A stretch of DNA of 64,000 nt from Synergistota bacterium (GCA_025060595.1 JANXBX010000005.1:62001-126000), one strand, 5' to 3'. Positions 44,853 through 54,509 are shown, counted from the stretch's first letter. Notes: generated by a model not told the origin, from the letters alone. Made by a program: numbers and translations.

Positions 44853-45498
44853 CAGTATATACCACTACTTGTTGGGGTTCAACCATACCGCTTTGAGGTT
44901 TTATCCCTTCAGCTACAGCCCATTGGTGAAGGGAGAGATCATAAACATAAGCATTTTCAGGATTCCAGACTAAAAGGAAATTCTCGTTCATAGCCCAACC
45001 TATCGGATCTATGTCGTCGAGACCAACCCATTGTCTTAAGAAGGCGTCATAGAGATAGACAGAGGCAACCGTCATTATTACAGCAAAAGCGTCTGTAGCA
45101 TTTGCCGCTGATATAGGATCAATGGTATCCTTTGCTATCCATTGTCTTAAGCTGACATCGTATGCATAAGCTCTGTTTGAGCTCCATACTAGAGCGAGGT
45201 TATTTCTGACTACTCCATTTACTGGATTACAATCAAGGAGTGGATGCCACTGGTGAATTCTTATATCATATATATAAGCATGGTTTTGATTCCATACAAG
45301 AGCAAGGTAATTTCCGCTTCTCCACCCTGTTGGTCTGAAATCATTAAGAATAGACCAATTTTTGAGTTCTGGATCGTAAACTCTTACTGTGTTTTTATCT
45401 ACAAAGAGTTTGACTTCTGCATAAGACAGAGGAGATAATAGAACTAAGAGGAGAAAAACCACTAAACTCAAGGTTGCTTTTTTCAAATACCCCTTCAT
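44794..45498 (-). CDS. Exported repeat protein of unknown function (propeller-like)
   Basis: 234 residues with a signal peptide (KKATLSLVVFLLLVLLSPLS, then AYAE) and five repeats of about 36 residues. Each reads roughly AYxYDxxLxQWxxxxxIxPxxxxxxxNxxLVWxxN; examples begin AYIYDIRIHQWH, AYAYDVSLRQWI, VYLYDAFLRQWV and AYVYDLSLHQWA. The Tyr-Asp and Gln-Trp positions repeat as in Kelch-like blades, so a small beta-propeller is likely; I know no named family. The ATG at 45498 is chosen because the signal peptide starts there and GGGAGGTGA precedes it. lgt overlaps its 3' end. Confidence 0.75.
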   Translation of the reverse strand: MKGYLKKATLSLVVFLLLVLLSPLSYAEVKLFVDKNTVRVYDPELKNWSILNDFRPTGWRSGNYLALVWNQNHAYIYDIRIHQWHPLLDCNPVNGVVRNNLALVWSSNRAYAYDVSLRQWIAKDTIDPISAANATDAFAVIMTVASVYLYDAFLRQWVGLDDIDPIGWAMNENFLLVWNPENAYVYDLSLHQWAVAEGIKPQSGMVEPQQVVVYTVDKIFFYDRNTHRWRATYR

Positions 45499-45536
45499 TT
45501 CTGTCACCTCCCGAATTTGCTCTAGGGGATAAGATA

Positions 45537-45565
45537 ATGATACCATATATTTTGAGAAAATCCAA
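45537..45565 (-). promoter_or_regulatory. Promoter of the exported repeat protein gene
   Basis: On the minus strand TTGGAT (45565-45560), 17 bases, TATCAT (45542-45537), with TGG before the -10. About 40 bases upstream of the ATG. Confidence 0.6.
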
Positions 45566-45582
45566 TTACAGTGTAGTATAAT
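45552..45582 (+). promoter_or_regulatory. Possible dnaX operon promoter
   Basis: TATAAT at 45577-45582 is perfect, 20 bases before the dnaX ATG. The best -35, TTGAGA at 45552-45557, is 19 bases away, so strength is uncertain. It would drive dnaX through mutM, as no other promoter is obvious in that run. Confidence 0.5.
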
Positions 45583-45602
45583 GGTTAGGGAGGGAAAAGG
45601 AT

Positions 45603-47192
45603 ATGGCTTATCTTGCACTTTATAGGAAGTGGAGACCTCAAAAGTTTTCAGAAGTAGTAGGGCAAGAGGTGGTTGTGAAGATTTTACAAAATGCCATAAA
45701 GACAAATCGTATAGCTCATGCTTATCTTTTTGCCGGACCACGTGGTGTTGGCAAAACCTCAGTTGCAAGGATTTTTGCTAAGGCCTTAAATTGTGAAAAT
45801 GGTCCTGGAATAGAACCTTGTAATTTATGTTTCTCTTGTAAGAAGATAACAGAAGGAAGTTCTTTCGATGTTCTTGAGATCGATGGGGCTTCCAATAGAG
45901 GCGTGGAGGAAGTCAGAGCTTTAAAAGAAAGGATAAGTTTAGCGCCCATAGAAGGAAGATATAAAGTATATATAATAGATGAGGTTCATATGCTTACAGT
46001 AGAGGCTTTTAATGCTCTTCTTAAGACTCTTGAAGAACCTCCTTCTCGTGTGATTTTTATTCTTGCTACTACAGAACCTCATAAGCTTCCGCTTACTATT
46101 AGGTCACGTTGTATCTTTTTAGCTTTTAAGTCTCTTGATCCTAAGTGTATGGTTGGACGACTTAAAGAGATATTAGATAGCGAGGGGATAAAAGTTCCTT
46201 TTGAAGTGTTACTTGAAATATCTAGACGAGCAGATGGTTCTATGAGAGATTCTATATCGTTTCTAGAGCAGCTTTTAACACTTGGGGAGGAGATAACCTT
46301 TAATTCTCTAGAAAAAAACTTCGGAATTCTCTCAAGATCTGAGGTCAGGGAAAAGATCCCCTTATTTAGGGAAGGCAGATGGATGGAAATCTTTGAATGG
46401 GTTCGTTCTCTAAAGGATAGAGGAGTTATGATCCCCTATTTATTTGAGGATTTTAGTGAGATTTTTAGAAAAGTATGGTTATTTAAAATATTTCCGCAAG
46501 CAGATGTAGTATTTGATATTTCTTCAGATGAGAGGGAGTTTTATTTTTTAGAAAGTAGATATTGGGATGAGGAAGTTTTATGGAGTATTTTAAATGTAAT
46601 AGAGAAAAGGGGAGATAGGATTCGTATGGGTAGTTCTCCATTTAGGGAGTTCGAGATGTTTCTTTGGGATTTGAGAAGGAAAATTGCTTCTGGGTCAAAA
46701 GTAGTTATGGAAAGCTCTTCTTTTAAGGATGAGGTTAAAAAAGAAGAGCTTAAGAGACCTGTTGAAGCGGAAGTTAAGAGTCAGGCGATAGGTGAAGATA
46801 ATAAAAAGTGGGAAGAGTTTTTAAAGAAACTTAAGGAGAAGAAGATTTCTCTTTACGCATTTTTAATGGATGCTAATAATTCTCTTAGTAATGGAAAGCT
46901 TAGAGTGGAATATCCTGCTGATCTTAGGTTTCACTATGAACAGCTTAAAAGGGCAGAAAATATCGTTTTTCTTAAGGAAGCTCTTAAGGAAGTTTTTGGA
47001 GAAGAGATTGAATTAGAAATCGTAATCTCTAACGCTGAGGGAGAAGTTCAAGAGAAAGTCTTAGAATCTATAAGAGAAGAGAAGCCTAGAAGTGTTTTGG
47101 AGCATCCGACATTTCAAACTATCCTTAAGCTTTTTGGAGGGGACGTAGTAGAAGTAGAAAGGGAATCTGGTGAGGAAGATGAAAGATCTTGA
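45603..47192 (+). CDS. dnaX: DNA polymerase III subunits gamma/tau
   Basis: 529 residues. AAA+ clamp-loader domain with Walker A GPRGVGKTSVARIFAKALNC, four-cysteine zinc site (CENGPGIEPCNLCFSC), Walker B IIDEVHML, sensor 1 FILATTEPHKLP and SRC arginine finger motif. A helical collar domain follows to about residue 360, then a charged linker and a C-terminal tau-like domain. It loads the sliding clamp at replication. An A6G run near 46736-46742 could allow a frameshift to a gamma-like short form. It overlaps the next gene by 23 bases. Confidence 0.97.
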   Translation: MAYLALYRKWRPQKFSEVVGQEVVVKILQNAIKTNRIAHAYLFAGPRGVGKTSVARIFAKALNCENGPGIEPCNLCFSCKKITEGSSFDVLEIDGASNRGVEEVRALKERISLAPIEGRYKVYIIDEVHMLTVEAFNALLKTLEEPPSRVIFILATTEPHKLPLTIRSRCIFLAFKSLDPKCMVGRLKEILDSEGIKVPFEVLLEISRRADGSMRDSISFLEQLLTLGEEITFNSLEKNFGILSRSEVREKIPLFREGRWMEIFEWVRSLKDRGVMIPYLFEDFSEIFRKVWLFKIFPQADVVFDISSDEREFYFLESRYWDEEVLWSILNVIEKRGDRIRMGSSPFREFEMFLWDLRRKIASGSKVVMESSSFKDEVKKEELKRPVEAEVKSQAIGEDNKKWEEFLKKLKEKKISLYAFLMDANNSLSNGKLRVEYPADLRFHYEQLKRAENIVFLKEALKEVFGEEIELEIVISNAEGEVQEKVLESIREEKPRSVLEHPTFQTILKLFGGDVVEVERESGEEDERS

Positions 47193-48171
47193 GAGTTTCT
47201 TTGAAGGGAAAAGGATCCTTGTTAGTGGAGGAACTGGTTCTATAGGTAAGGAGATAGTTTTTCAGCTTCTAAAACTTAATCCTCAGGTTATAAGGATTTT
47301 TTCAAGGGATGAGCATAAGCTGTTTCAGTTAAGAGAGAAAATAGGAGATGATAAAAGGGTTAGATATCTATTAGGTGATATAAGGGATAAAGAAAGATTA
47401 AGATGGGCGATTGAAGATGTGGATATAGTATTTCATGCAGCTGCGTTAAAGCATGTTACTTTTTGTGAGTATAATCCTTTTGAGAGTGTTAAAACGAATG
47501 TTATAGGTACGCAAAATTTGCTAGAAGTGTCCTTAGAGAAAGAGGTATCGGTTTTTATAACTATAAGCTCTGATAAAGCGGTTAACCCTACTAATACTCT
47601 TGGAGCATCTAAGCTTCTTGCAGAGAAGCTTACTTTATCTGCGAATCATTACAAGGGGAGGAGAAAGTCTCTCTTTTCCGTTGTTAGATTTGGTAACGTT
47701 TTGGGTTCTCGTGGTTCGGTTATTCCTAAATTTATATCACAAATAAAAAGAGGCGGACCTCTAACTTTAACTCATCCAGCTATGAGACGCTATATGATGA
47801 CCGTTTCTGAAGCTGTTAATCTTGTTCTTAAAGCAGCTTTTCTGACAAAAGGGGAGGAAGTGTTTATTCTCAAAATGCCTAAGGTGTGGATGTATGATCT
47901 TGCTGAAGTAGTGATAGAGGTTTTCGCTCCTAAATTTGGTTTCTCTCCTAGAGATATTAAGATAGAGTTTATAGGAGTGCAGGCTGGTGAGAAGATCGAC
48001 GAGCGACTCTTTTCTGAGGAAGAGATACAAAGGTTAAAGGACTTCGATGATTTTTATATTATATCAGATAAGCAAGGCAAGCCAGCCGTTTTTACTGAAG
48101 AAAGATTTTTAAGTAAAAATGAAATAAGAGATATTCTTGAGAGTTGGTGGAGGGGACTGGAAGAAGAATGA
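47170..48171 (+). CDS. CapD/PseB-like nucleotide-sugar 4,6-dehydratase
   Basis: 333 residues, extended short-chain dehydrogenase: NAD-binding GGTGSIGKEIV, LGDIRDKERL, FHAAALKHV, catalytic SSDKAVNPTN with the following GASK lysine, and RFGNVLGSRGSVIP. It resembles the soluble UDP-GlcNAc 4,6-dehydratase (inverting) group that starts sugar synthesis for surface glycans or glycosylated flagellin. No other glycan genes are nearby. The GTG at 47170 has AAAGGG upstream; an ATG at 47179 is an alternative. It ends in an ATGA overlap with dnaE. Confidence 0.9.
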   Translation: MRKMKDLESFFEGKRILVSGGTGSIGKEIVFQLLKLNPQVIRIFSRDEHKLFQLREKIGDDKRVRYLLGDIRDKERLRWAIEDVDIVFHAAALKHVTFCEYNPFESVKTNVIGTQNLLEVSLEKEVSVFITISSDKAVNPTNTLGASKLLAEKLTLSANHYKGRRKSLFSVVRFGNVLGSRGSVIPKFISQIKRGGPLTLTHPAMRRYMMTVSEAVNLVLKAAFLTKGEEVFILKMPKVWMYDLAEVVIEVFAPKFGFSPRDIKIEFIGVQAGEKIDERLFSEEEIQRLKDFDDFYIISDKQGKPAVFTEERFLSKNEIRDILESWWRGLEEE

Positions 48172-51100
48172 GGGAGTTTGTTCATCTTCACGTTCATAGT
48201 GAATATAGCTTGCTTGACGGAGCTTGTAGAATAAAGGATCTCGCTAAAAAGGCGAAGGAGGAAGGCATGCCTGCTGTTGCCATAACTGATCACGGTGTTC
48301 TTTATGGGGCTATAGAGTTTTACGAAGCTTGCGTTTCAGAGGGAGTTAAGCCAATCATAGGATGTGAAGTTTACGTTACGCCTGAAGGGTATACTAAGAA
48401 AGGAAACAAAAACAGCGAGTTGTATCATTTAATTCTTTTAGCAAAAAGTGAAGAGGGCTACAAGAATTTGATGAAGATTGTTACTATATCTCACATAGAG
48501 GGTTTTTATTATAAGCCTCGTGTAGATAAGGAGCTTTTGGCCAGGTACAGTAAAGGTATAGTAGCTTTGAGCGGTTGTATAGCTGGGGAGATACCTTCGA
48601 TGATACTTACAGGTAAGTACGAAGAAGCCGAGAGGGCTGCTTTAGAATATAGGGAAATTTTTGGGAGAGAAAATTTCTATCTAGAAATACAAAAGAATGG
48701 AATGCCTCAGCAGGATGTTGCTAATAAGGGATTAATTGCTTTAAGCAAGAGAACTGGAATACCTCTTGTTGCTACAAATGATGTTCATTACCTTAATAAA
48801 GAGGATGCTTTTTGGCATGACATTCTTCTGTGTGTTCAGACTAATTCAAACCTGACTGATGAGGATAGATTGAAGTTTCCAACGGATGAGTTCTATTTTA
48901 AAAGCTGTAGTGAAATGGAAATGGCTTTCAAGGAGATTCCAGAGAGTATAATTAATAGTGTGAGGATAGCAGATATGTGCGAGCTTCGTCTGGAGTTTGG
49001 GAAGTTGCAACTTCCTCGTTATGATGTTCCGGAAGGATACGATCTTCATGAGTATTTAGTCCATTTATGTTGGGATGGTTTGAGAGAAAAGTTTGGAGAA
49101 GCGCCTCCTTCAGAGGTTATAGATAGAATGAATTACGAACTTAAGGTTATTAAGGAAACTGGTTATTCTGGGTACTTTCTCATTGTTTCTGATTTCATCA
49201 AATATGCTAAAAATGTAGGAATACCTGTTGGTCCTGGAAGAGGATCAGCAGCAGGAAGTTTAGTTGCTTATCTCCTTGGTATTACAAATCTTAATCCCCT
49301 TCAGTATGGGCTTTTGTTTGAAAGATTTTTAAACCCTGAAAGGGTTTCTCCTCCTGATATAGACGTAGACTTCTGTGACAGAAGAAGAGATGATATTATA
49401 AATTATGTCAGACGTAAATATGGTGAGGATAAGGTTGCTAATATAATAACTTTTGGAACTATGGCTGCAAGAGGAGCAATAAGGGATGTAGGAAGGGTTT
49501 TGGGTATGCCTTATAAGGATGTTGATAGGATAGCTAAACTTGTCCCTTTGGGTCCCAAGGTTAGTATAGAGGAGGCCTTATCTGAGAGCCCTGAGCTGGT
49601 AAAGTTAATTAAAGAGGACCCTCAGGTGGCAAGATTAATAGATGTTGCTAAAAAGATAGAAGGACTTCCAAGGCATGCCTCTCAACATGCAGCTGGAGTT
49701 ATAATTGCTCCTGCCCCATTAACTGAGTTTACACCTCTTCAAAGAATGTCTGATAATTCTATAGTAACTCAATATTCAATGAAGCCTCTTGAAAAGCTTG
49801 GACTTCTTAAGGTTGATTTTCTAGGTTTACGAACCTTAACTATGGTAAGTGATGTTATAGAGAGCGTGAGGAAAAGCAAGGGAATAACAATAGATATAGA
49901 TAAAATACCCCTTGATGATGAGAAAACCTATGAGCTTCTTCAAAACGGAGATACTACTGGCGTATTTCAACTTGAAAGCGATGGGATGAGAAGGTTACTT
50001 CAAAGGCTTAAACCTAATTGTTTTGAAGACTTGATAGCGGTTTTAGCTCTATATAGACCTGGTCCTTTAGGAAGCGGAATGGTGGATGATTATGTTCAAA
50101 GAAAACATGGAATTTCTCCTGTTAATTATCCACATCCTAAACTTGAAGGTATTCTTAAGGAAACATATGGTGTTATTCTTTATCAGGAACAAGTTATGCA
50201 GATAGCGTCGGTTTTAGCTGGTTTTTCTTTAGGAGAAGCTGATCTTCTTAGACGTGCTATGGGTAAAAAGGAACCAGAGATAATGGTTCAAATGAGGAAT
50301 GATTTTGTGCAAAGGGCTGTTGATCGAGGTATAAATAAAGATGATGCGGAAAAAATATTTGACCTAATGGAGTACTTTGCAGGTTACGGTTTTAATAAGT
50401 CTCATAGTGCTGCATATGCTCTTTTATCTTATCAAACAGCCTACCTTAAAGCTCATTATCCGGTTGAGTTTATGGCAGCTCTTCTTTCAAGTAAGATGAG
50501 TAGAGTAGATGAGATGGCCTTTTATATAAGGGAAACGAGGAAAAAGGGAATTAAGATTCTTCCGCCTGATGTAAATGAAAGCGATGTAGATTTTAGGGTT
50601 ACGGAGGAAGGTATAAGGTTTGGTCTCGCTGCAGTTAAAAACGTCGGTGAAAGCGCCATATCTGAAATAATAAGAGCTAGAGAGTCAGGAGGGAGGTTTC
50701 TTAGTCTTCAGGACTTTTGTAAGAGGGTTAATTTAAAAGTGGTAAATAGCAGGGTTATTGAAAGTTTGATAAAAGCTGGAGCTTTTGATTCTATGCCAGG
50801 TTCAAGGGTTCAAAAGCTTAAAATGCTTCCAAAGGCTTTATCTATGGCAGAGGAAGAAAATTTGTTTCAAAAGTCTATTTTTGAATTCGACCTTAATGGA
50901 GTTCCAGATCCAAGCATAGAGGAGATTCTCCTATGGGAAGAAGAGGTTACGGGATTTTATATAACTTGTCATCCCCTTGATTTGTGGGCAAGGGAGTTTT
51001 TTAAATATGTTACAATAACAAGCAAAAGATTAGCTTCTATAAAGGGGAGCAAAAAAGTCGTTGTTGGGGGGATGATAAGTAAGGTTGCTAAAAGGAAGGG

Positions 51101-51533
51101 AGCATTAATCTTAACTCTTGAGGATTTTGATGGTTTGGTAGAGGTGGTTGTATTTTCTCGTCCTGAAGGGGTGGAAGAAAAGCTTTTTAATAAAGGAAAG
51201 GTTATACTTGTTGAAGGAGATGTAGATAGAGGTGGTGACAGAGTTAGGGTTATAGCTTCAAAGATTGTTCCAATTGAAGAAGCTCCAAAACACTTTGATC
51301 CATGTTTTTGGATATCTGTCGATGTGGCATTAATAGATAAAGAGAAGCTTTTTGAGCTTGAAGAAATCTTAAGGAGGTATAAGGGAAGAAGCAGGACTTT
51401 TATGGAGATAAAGGATACATCAGGTAGGGTTGTACTTGATTTAAGCTCAAGATATAGAGTTTCTCCTTCAGAAGAATTGAAGGAGGAAATTCAAAGGGTG
51501 TTTAGTAAAGGGGAAGTACTGGTAAAGTTTTAG
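48168..51533 (+). CDS. dnaE: DNA polymerase III alpha subunit
   Basis: 1121 residues, the DnaE type without built-in exonuclease. PHP domain (FVHLHVHSEYSLLDG, AITDHGVLYGA), polymerase motifs GPGRGSAAGSLVAYLLGIT and PPDIDVDFCDRRRD holding the catalytic Asp pair, LYRPGPL and YQEQVMQIA, then HhH and OB-fold regions (KVVVGGMISKVAKRKG). It is the main replicative polymerase. The ATG at 48168 overlaps the preceding stop; an earlier in-frame ATG at 48144 would add eight residues not expected before the PHP domain. Confidence 0.98.
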   Translation: MREFVHLHVHSEYSLLDGACRIKDLAKKAKEEGMPAVAITDHGVLYGAIEFYEACVSEGVKPIIGCEVYVTPEGYTKKGNKNSELYHLILLAKSEEGYKNLMKIVTISHIEGFYYKPRVDKELLARYSKGIVALSGCIAGEIPSMILTGKYEEAERAALEYREIFGRENFYLEIQKNGMPQQDVANKGLIALSKRTGIPLVATNDVHYLNKEDAFWHDILLCVQTNSNLTDEDRLKFPTDEFYFKSCSEMEMAFKEIPESIINSVRIADMCELRLEFGKLQLPRYDVPEGYDLHEYLVHLCWDGLREKFGEAPPSEVIDRMNYELKVIKETGYSGYFLIVSDFIKYAKNVGIPVGPGRGSAAGSLVAYLLGITNLNPLQYGLLFERFLNPERVSPPDIDVDFCDRRRDDIINYVRRKYGEDKVANIITFGTMAARGAIRDVGRVLGMPYKDVDRIAKLVPLGPKVSIEEALSESPELVKLIKEDPQVARLIDVAKKIEGLPRHASQHAAGVIIAPAPLTEFTPLQRMSDNSIVTQYSMKPLEKLGLLKVDFLGLRTLTMVSDVIESVRKSKGITIDIDKIPLDDEKTYELLQNGDTTGVFQLESDGMRRLLQRLKPNCFEDLIAVLALYRPGPLGSGMVDDYVQRKHGISPVNYPHPKLEGILKETYGVILYQEQVMQIASVLAGFSLGEADLLRRAMGKKEPEIMVQMRNDFVQRAVDRGINKDDAEKIFDLMEYFAGYGFNKSHSAAYALLSYQTAYLKAHYPVEFMAALLSSKMSRVDEMAFYIRETRKKGIKILPPDVNESDVDFRVTEEGIRFGLAAVKNVGESAISEIIRARESGGRFLSLQDFCKRVNLKVVNSRVIESLIKAGAFDSMPGSRVQKLKMLPKALSMAEEENLFQKSIFEFDLNGVPDPSIEEILLWEEEVTGFYITCHPLDLWAREFFKYVTITSKRLASIKGSKKVVVGGMISKVAKRKGALILTLEDFDGLVEVVVFSRPEGVEEKLFNKGKVILVEGDVDRGGDRVRVIASKIVPIEEAPKHFDPCFWISVDVALIDKEKLFELEEILRRYKGRSRTFMEIKDTSGRVVLDLSSRYRVSPSEELKEEIQRVFSKGEVLVKF

Positions 51534-51548
51534 AGGAGGTGGATAAAG

Positions 51549-51788
51549 TTGAAGGAAGAAAGCGTTGTTTTAGCAGATTTTATAGTGGTTAAGGCATTGG
51601 AGAATGGTGTATCAGTTATAGGTCTTACGAGAGGTGAAGAGACGAGATTTCATCACACGGAAAAGCTTGATAAGGGAGAAGTGCTTCTTGCCCAGTTTAC
51701 CATGCATACTTCTGCTATAAAGATAAGGGGGAAAGCTAAGGTAATATGTAAACATGGAACGGTGATAGCTGGTGTTGAAGAAGATTAA
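51549..51788 (+). CDS. mtrB: MtrB/TRAP, trp RNA-binding attenuation protein
   Basis: 79 residues closely matching Bacillus TRAP from [20 protein letters not shown] through [17 protein letters not shown] to HTSAIKIRG. Residues that in Bacillus bind tryptophan (Thr in LTRG, Gln and Thr of QFT, Ser of HTS) and RNA (Lys in EKLDKG, Lys and Arg in IKIRG) are conserved, so an 11-mer ring that binds repeated GAG/UAG RNA when loaded with Trp is expected. No trp biosynthesis genes or obvious GAG/UAG repeat site are in the window. TTG start with GAGGAGGTGG upstream. It lies between dnaE and pfkA with overlap into pfkA. Confidence 0.93.
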   Translation: MKEESVVLADFIVVKALENGVSVIGLTRGEETRFHHTEKLDKGEVLLAQFTMHTSAIKIRGKAKVICKHGTVIAGVEED

Positions 51789-52743
51789 GAGGATAGGTGT
51801 CTTAACAAGTGGTGGAGATGCTCCTGGGATGAATGCTGCTATAAGGGCTGTGGTTAGAGCTGCTATATTTAATGGACTTGAAGTTGTCGGTGTAAAAAGA
51901 GGATTTGTTGGGCTTATGGATGGAGATTTCGTTGAGCTCGGGCTTGGTAGCGTTGGTGGTATCCTTCAAAGAGGAGGTACCATACTTCAGACTGCTCGAT
52001 CTGAGAGATTTAAAACAGAAGAGGGTTTAAGGGAAGCATTAAATAGGCTTGAAGAGGCAGGAATAGATGCTCTTGTTGTAATAGGTGGGGAGGGGTCATT
52101 TAAGGGAGCCTGGGAACTTTATAAAAGAGGTATTCCAACTATTGGGATTCCTGGAACTATAGATAACGATATAGCTGGGACTGATTATACTATAGGTTTT
52201 GATACCGCTGTTAATATCGCTGTTGAAGCTATAAACAGATTAAGAGATACCGCTTCTTCCCACGAGCGCATGTTTATAGTTGAGGTTATGGGTAGAAAAT
52301 CGGGTTATATAGCCTTAATGGCTGGAGTTGCTAGCGGTGCAGAATCTATATTAATTCCTGAGATGCCTTATGATATGGAGAATATATGTATGAAGCTAAG
52401 GAGGGGACATCAAAGAGGAAAAACGCACAGTATTATAGTTGTAGCAGAGGGAGTGGCTTCTGCAGCTCAGATAAGAGATCAGATATTAGATAAAACTGGT
52501 TATGAAGTGAGAATTGTAGTTTTAGGTCATCTTCAGAGAGGAGGCTCTCCTACAGCTTTTGATAGGATTCTTGCAAGTCGTTTAGGGGCTAAATCGGTTG
52601 AACTTCTCCTTAATGGAATCGAAGGTAAAATGGTTGGATGGGAAAAAGGTAACATTTCCGTCTATGATCTTTCTTATTCTTGGGAAAACGTAAAGGGAAT
52701 CGATATAGAGCTTTATAGATTGGCTGATATGCTAAGCATCTAG
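51772..52743 (+). CDS. pfkA: ATP-type 6-phosphofructokinase
   Basis: 323 residues: [64 protein letters not shown] (catalytic Asp), [12 protein letters not shown] and [14 protein letters not shown]. The Gly in GTIDND marks the ATP-dependent type. One oddity is GGEGS where most enzymes have GGDGS at a magnesium-site residue. It commits glucose carbon to glycolysis and lies directly before pyk. Start GTG at 51772 or TTG at 51775, overlapping mtrB. Confidence 0.96.
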   Translation: MLKKIKRIGVLTSGGDAPGMNAAIRAVVRAAIFNGLEVVGVKRGFVGLMDGDFVELGLGSVGGILQRGGTILQTARSERFKTEEGLREALNRLEEAGIDALVVIGGEGSFKGAWELYKRGIPTIGIPGTIDNDIAGTDYTIGFDTAVNIAVEAINRLRDTASSHERMFIVEVMGRKSGYIALMAGVASGAESILIPEMPYDMENICMKLRRGHQRGKTHSIIVVAEGVASAAQIRDQILDKTGYEVRIVVLGHLQRGGSPTAFDRILASRLGAKSVELLLNGIEGKMVGWEKGNISVYDLSYSWENVKGIDIELYRLADMLSI

Positions 52744-52754
52744 GGGGTGGGGGC

Positions 52755-54509
52755 ATGGTCAGTCTTAGGCGAACTAAAATAATAGCCACGCTTGGCCCTG
52801 CATCAAGTAGTGAGAACGTTCTTACAGAGATGGTGAAAGAGGGAATGAATGTAGCTAGGCTTAACTTTTCTCATGGTACTTATGAAACTCATGGAGAGTC
52901 TCTTAGGCTAGTTAGGGAAGTAGAAGAAAAGCTAAAAGTTCCATTGGCAGTAATGCTCGATACTAAAGGTCCGGAAATAAGAACAGGGAAGCTGAAAGAT
53001 AAGGTTACCTTCTTGAGAGAGGGAAGCATGCTTGTATTAACTCCAGAAGAATTGGAAGGCGATGAAAAAAGAGTATCGATATCCTTTCCAGATCTTTATA
53101 AGGATGTGAAATCTGGGGATCACATATTGATAGATGATGGGAAGATAGATCTTGAAGTTGTTGAAATAAGGGATTGTGATATTCACTGTAGGGTTATTGT
53201 AGGAGGGGAGTTAGGCGAGAAAAAGGGGGTTAATATCCCAGGGGTTGACATTTCTTTACCAGCCTTGTCAGATAAGGATATAAGTGACATAAGATGGGGT
53301 GTTGAGAACGGTGTAGATTGGTTCGCTATATCTTTTGTTAGGAAAGCAAGTGATATACTTGAGGTAAGAAAAGTAATAGAGGAGGCGGGAGGAAGTACGA
53401 AGATAATAGCTAAGATAGAAACCCGTCAAGCTGTTCAAAACTTTGACGAAATTCTTAACGTGTCTGATGGGATTATGGTGGCAAGGGGAGACCTCGGGGT
53501 TGAGTTACCCACTGAAGAGGTTCCTTTACTTCAAAAGAGGTTTATAAATAGTTGTAAGAAGGTTGGTAAGCCTGTTATAGTTGCAACGCAGATGCTTGAA
53601 AATATGATATATAATCCAAGACCTACGAGAGCAGAGGCAAACGATGTGGCTAATGCTATATTTGACGGTGCTGATGCAGTTATGCTTTCTGGTGAAACCG
53701 CGAAGGGTAGGTATCCTATTGAGTCTGTCAGGGTAATGAGAAGGATAATAGAGAAGGCAGAGGAAGAGATTCTTAAAGATGGTGGTAATCCTATGGTTTA
53801 CATAACTCTTTCCGTGCCTGATGCTGTAAGCCATGCTTCTTGTACTATAGCTAGAGATCTTGGAGCCTCAGCTATAATAACTGCTACACAATCTGGTTCT
53901 ACGGCTAGGATGGTGGCAAAATATAGACCCATCTGTCCTATAATAGCTACAACACCTTCTCTTAGAACTCTGAGGGAGTTGGTATTAACTTGGGGAGTTT
54001 ATCCCCTAATGATAAGTGATATAAGAAGTACGGATAAGCTTCTTGAGGCAAGTATTAATAGAGCTCTGGAAGCTGGATATGTTAGAGAGGGTGATGTGGT
54101 AGTTCTGACAGCTGGGGTTCCGGTTGGCGTTCCAGGGACAACCAACCTGATTAAGGTTCATGTTATAGCTAAAATCCTTGTTAAAGGGATCGGTATAGGT
54201 AAAGGTAAGGTTGTTGGTAAAGCGGTGCTTGCTCCTAGCTCTGAAGATGCTCTTTCCAAAGTAGGAAAAAACTCTATTCTTGTGGTTAAAGAAACCGATA
54301 AAGATTACGTTCCTGTGATGGATAAAGTAGTAGGCATTGTTGCTGAAGAAGGGGGACTATCTTCTCATGCTGCTATTGTTGGTCTCCAATACGGAATTCC
54401 TGTTATAGTTGGTGCAGATGGTGCTTTAGGAGCTATAAGAGATGGAATGATAATCTCATTAGATGCAGAGAGAGGAGTAGTTTATGAAGGTGAAGTAAAG
54501 CTTATATAA
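52755..54509 (+). CDS. pyk: Pyruvate kinase with C-terminal PEP-utiliser domain
   Basis: 584 residues. The core has RTKIIATLGPASSS, LNFSHGTYETH, DTKGPEIRTG, AKIETRQAVQNFDEIL, MVARGDLGVELP and AEANDVANAIFDGADAVMLS. An added C-terminal domain (about 480-584) has GGLSSHAAIVGLQYGIPVIV, the mobile domain of PEP-using enzymes, as in Bacillus and Geobacillus pyruvate kinases. It makes ATP and pyruvate from PEP. The ATG has GGGGGTGGGGG upstream. It sits 11 bases after pfkA, so the two glycolytic control enzymes are co-expressed. Confidence 0.97.
   Translation: MVSLRRTKIIATLGPASSSENVLTEMVKEGMNVARLNFSHGTYETHGESLRLVREVEEKLKVPLAVMLDTKGPEIRTGKLKDKVTFLREGSMLVLTPEELEGDEKRVSISFPDLYKDVKSGDHILIDDGKIDLEVVEIRDCDIHCRVIVGGELGEKKGVNIPGVDISLPALSDKDISDIRWGVENGVDWFAISFVRKASDILEVRKVIEEAGGSTKIIAKIETRQAVQNFDEILNVSDGIMVARGDLGVELPTEEVPLLQKRFINSCKKVGKPVIVATQMLENMIYNPRPTRAEANDVANAIFDGADAVMLSGETAKGRYPIESVRVMRRIIEKAEEEILKDGGNPMVYITLSVPDAVSHASCTIARDLGASAIITATQSGSTARMVAKYRPICPIIATTPSLRTLRELVLTWGVYPLMISDIRSTDKLLEASINRALEAGYVREGDVVVLTAGVPVGVPGTTNLIKVHVIAKILVKGIGIGKGKVVGKAVLAPSSEDALSKVGKNSILVVKETDKDYVPVMDKVVGIVAEEGGLSSHAAIVGLQYGIPVIVGADGALGAIRDGMIISLDAERGVVYEGEVKLI

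Noticed and set aside
45499-45768. Longer start for the exported repeat protein at 45768
   Set aside because: The extension runs antisense through dnaX and its promoter; the signal peptide and ribosome site place the start at 45498.
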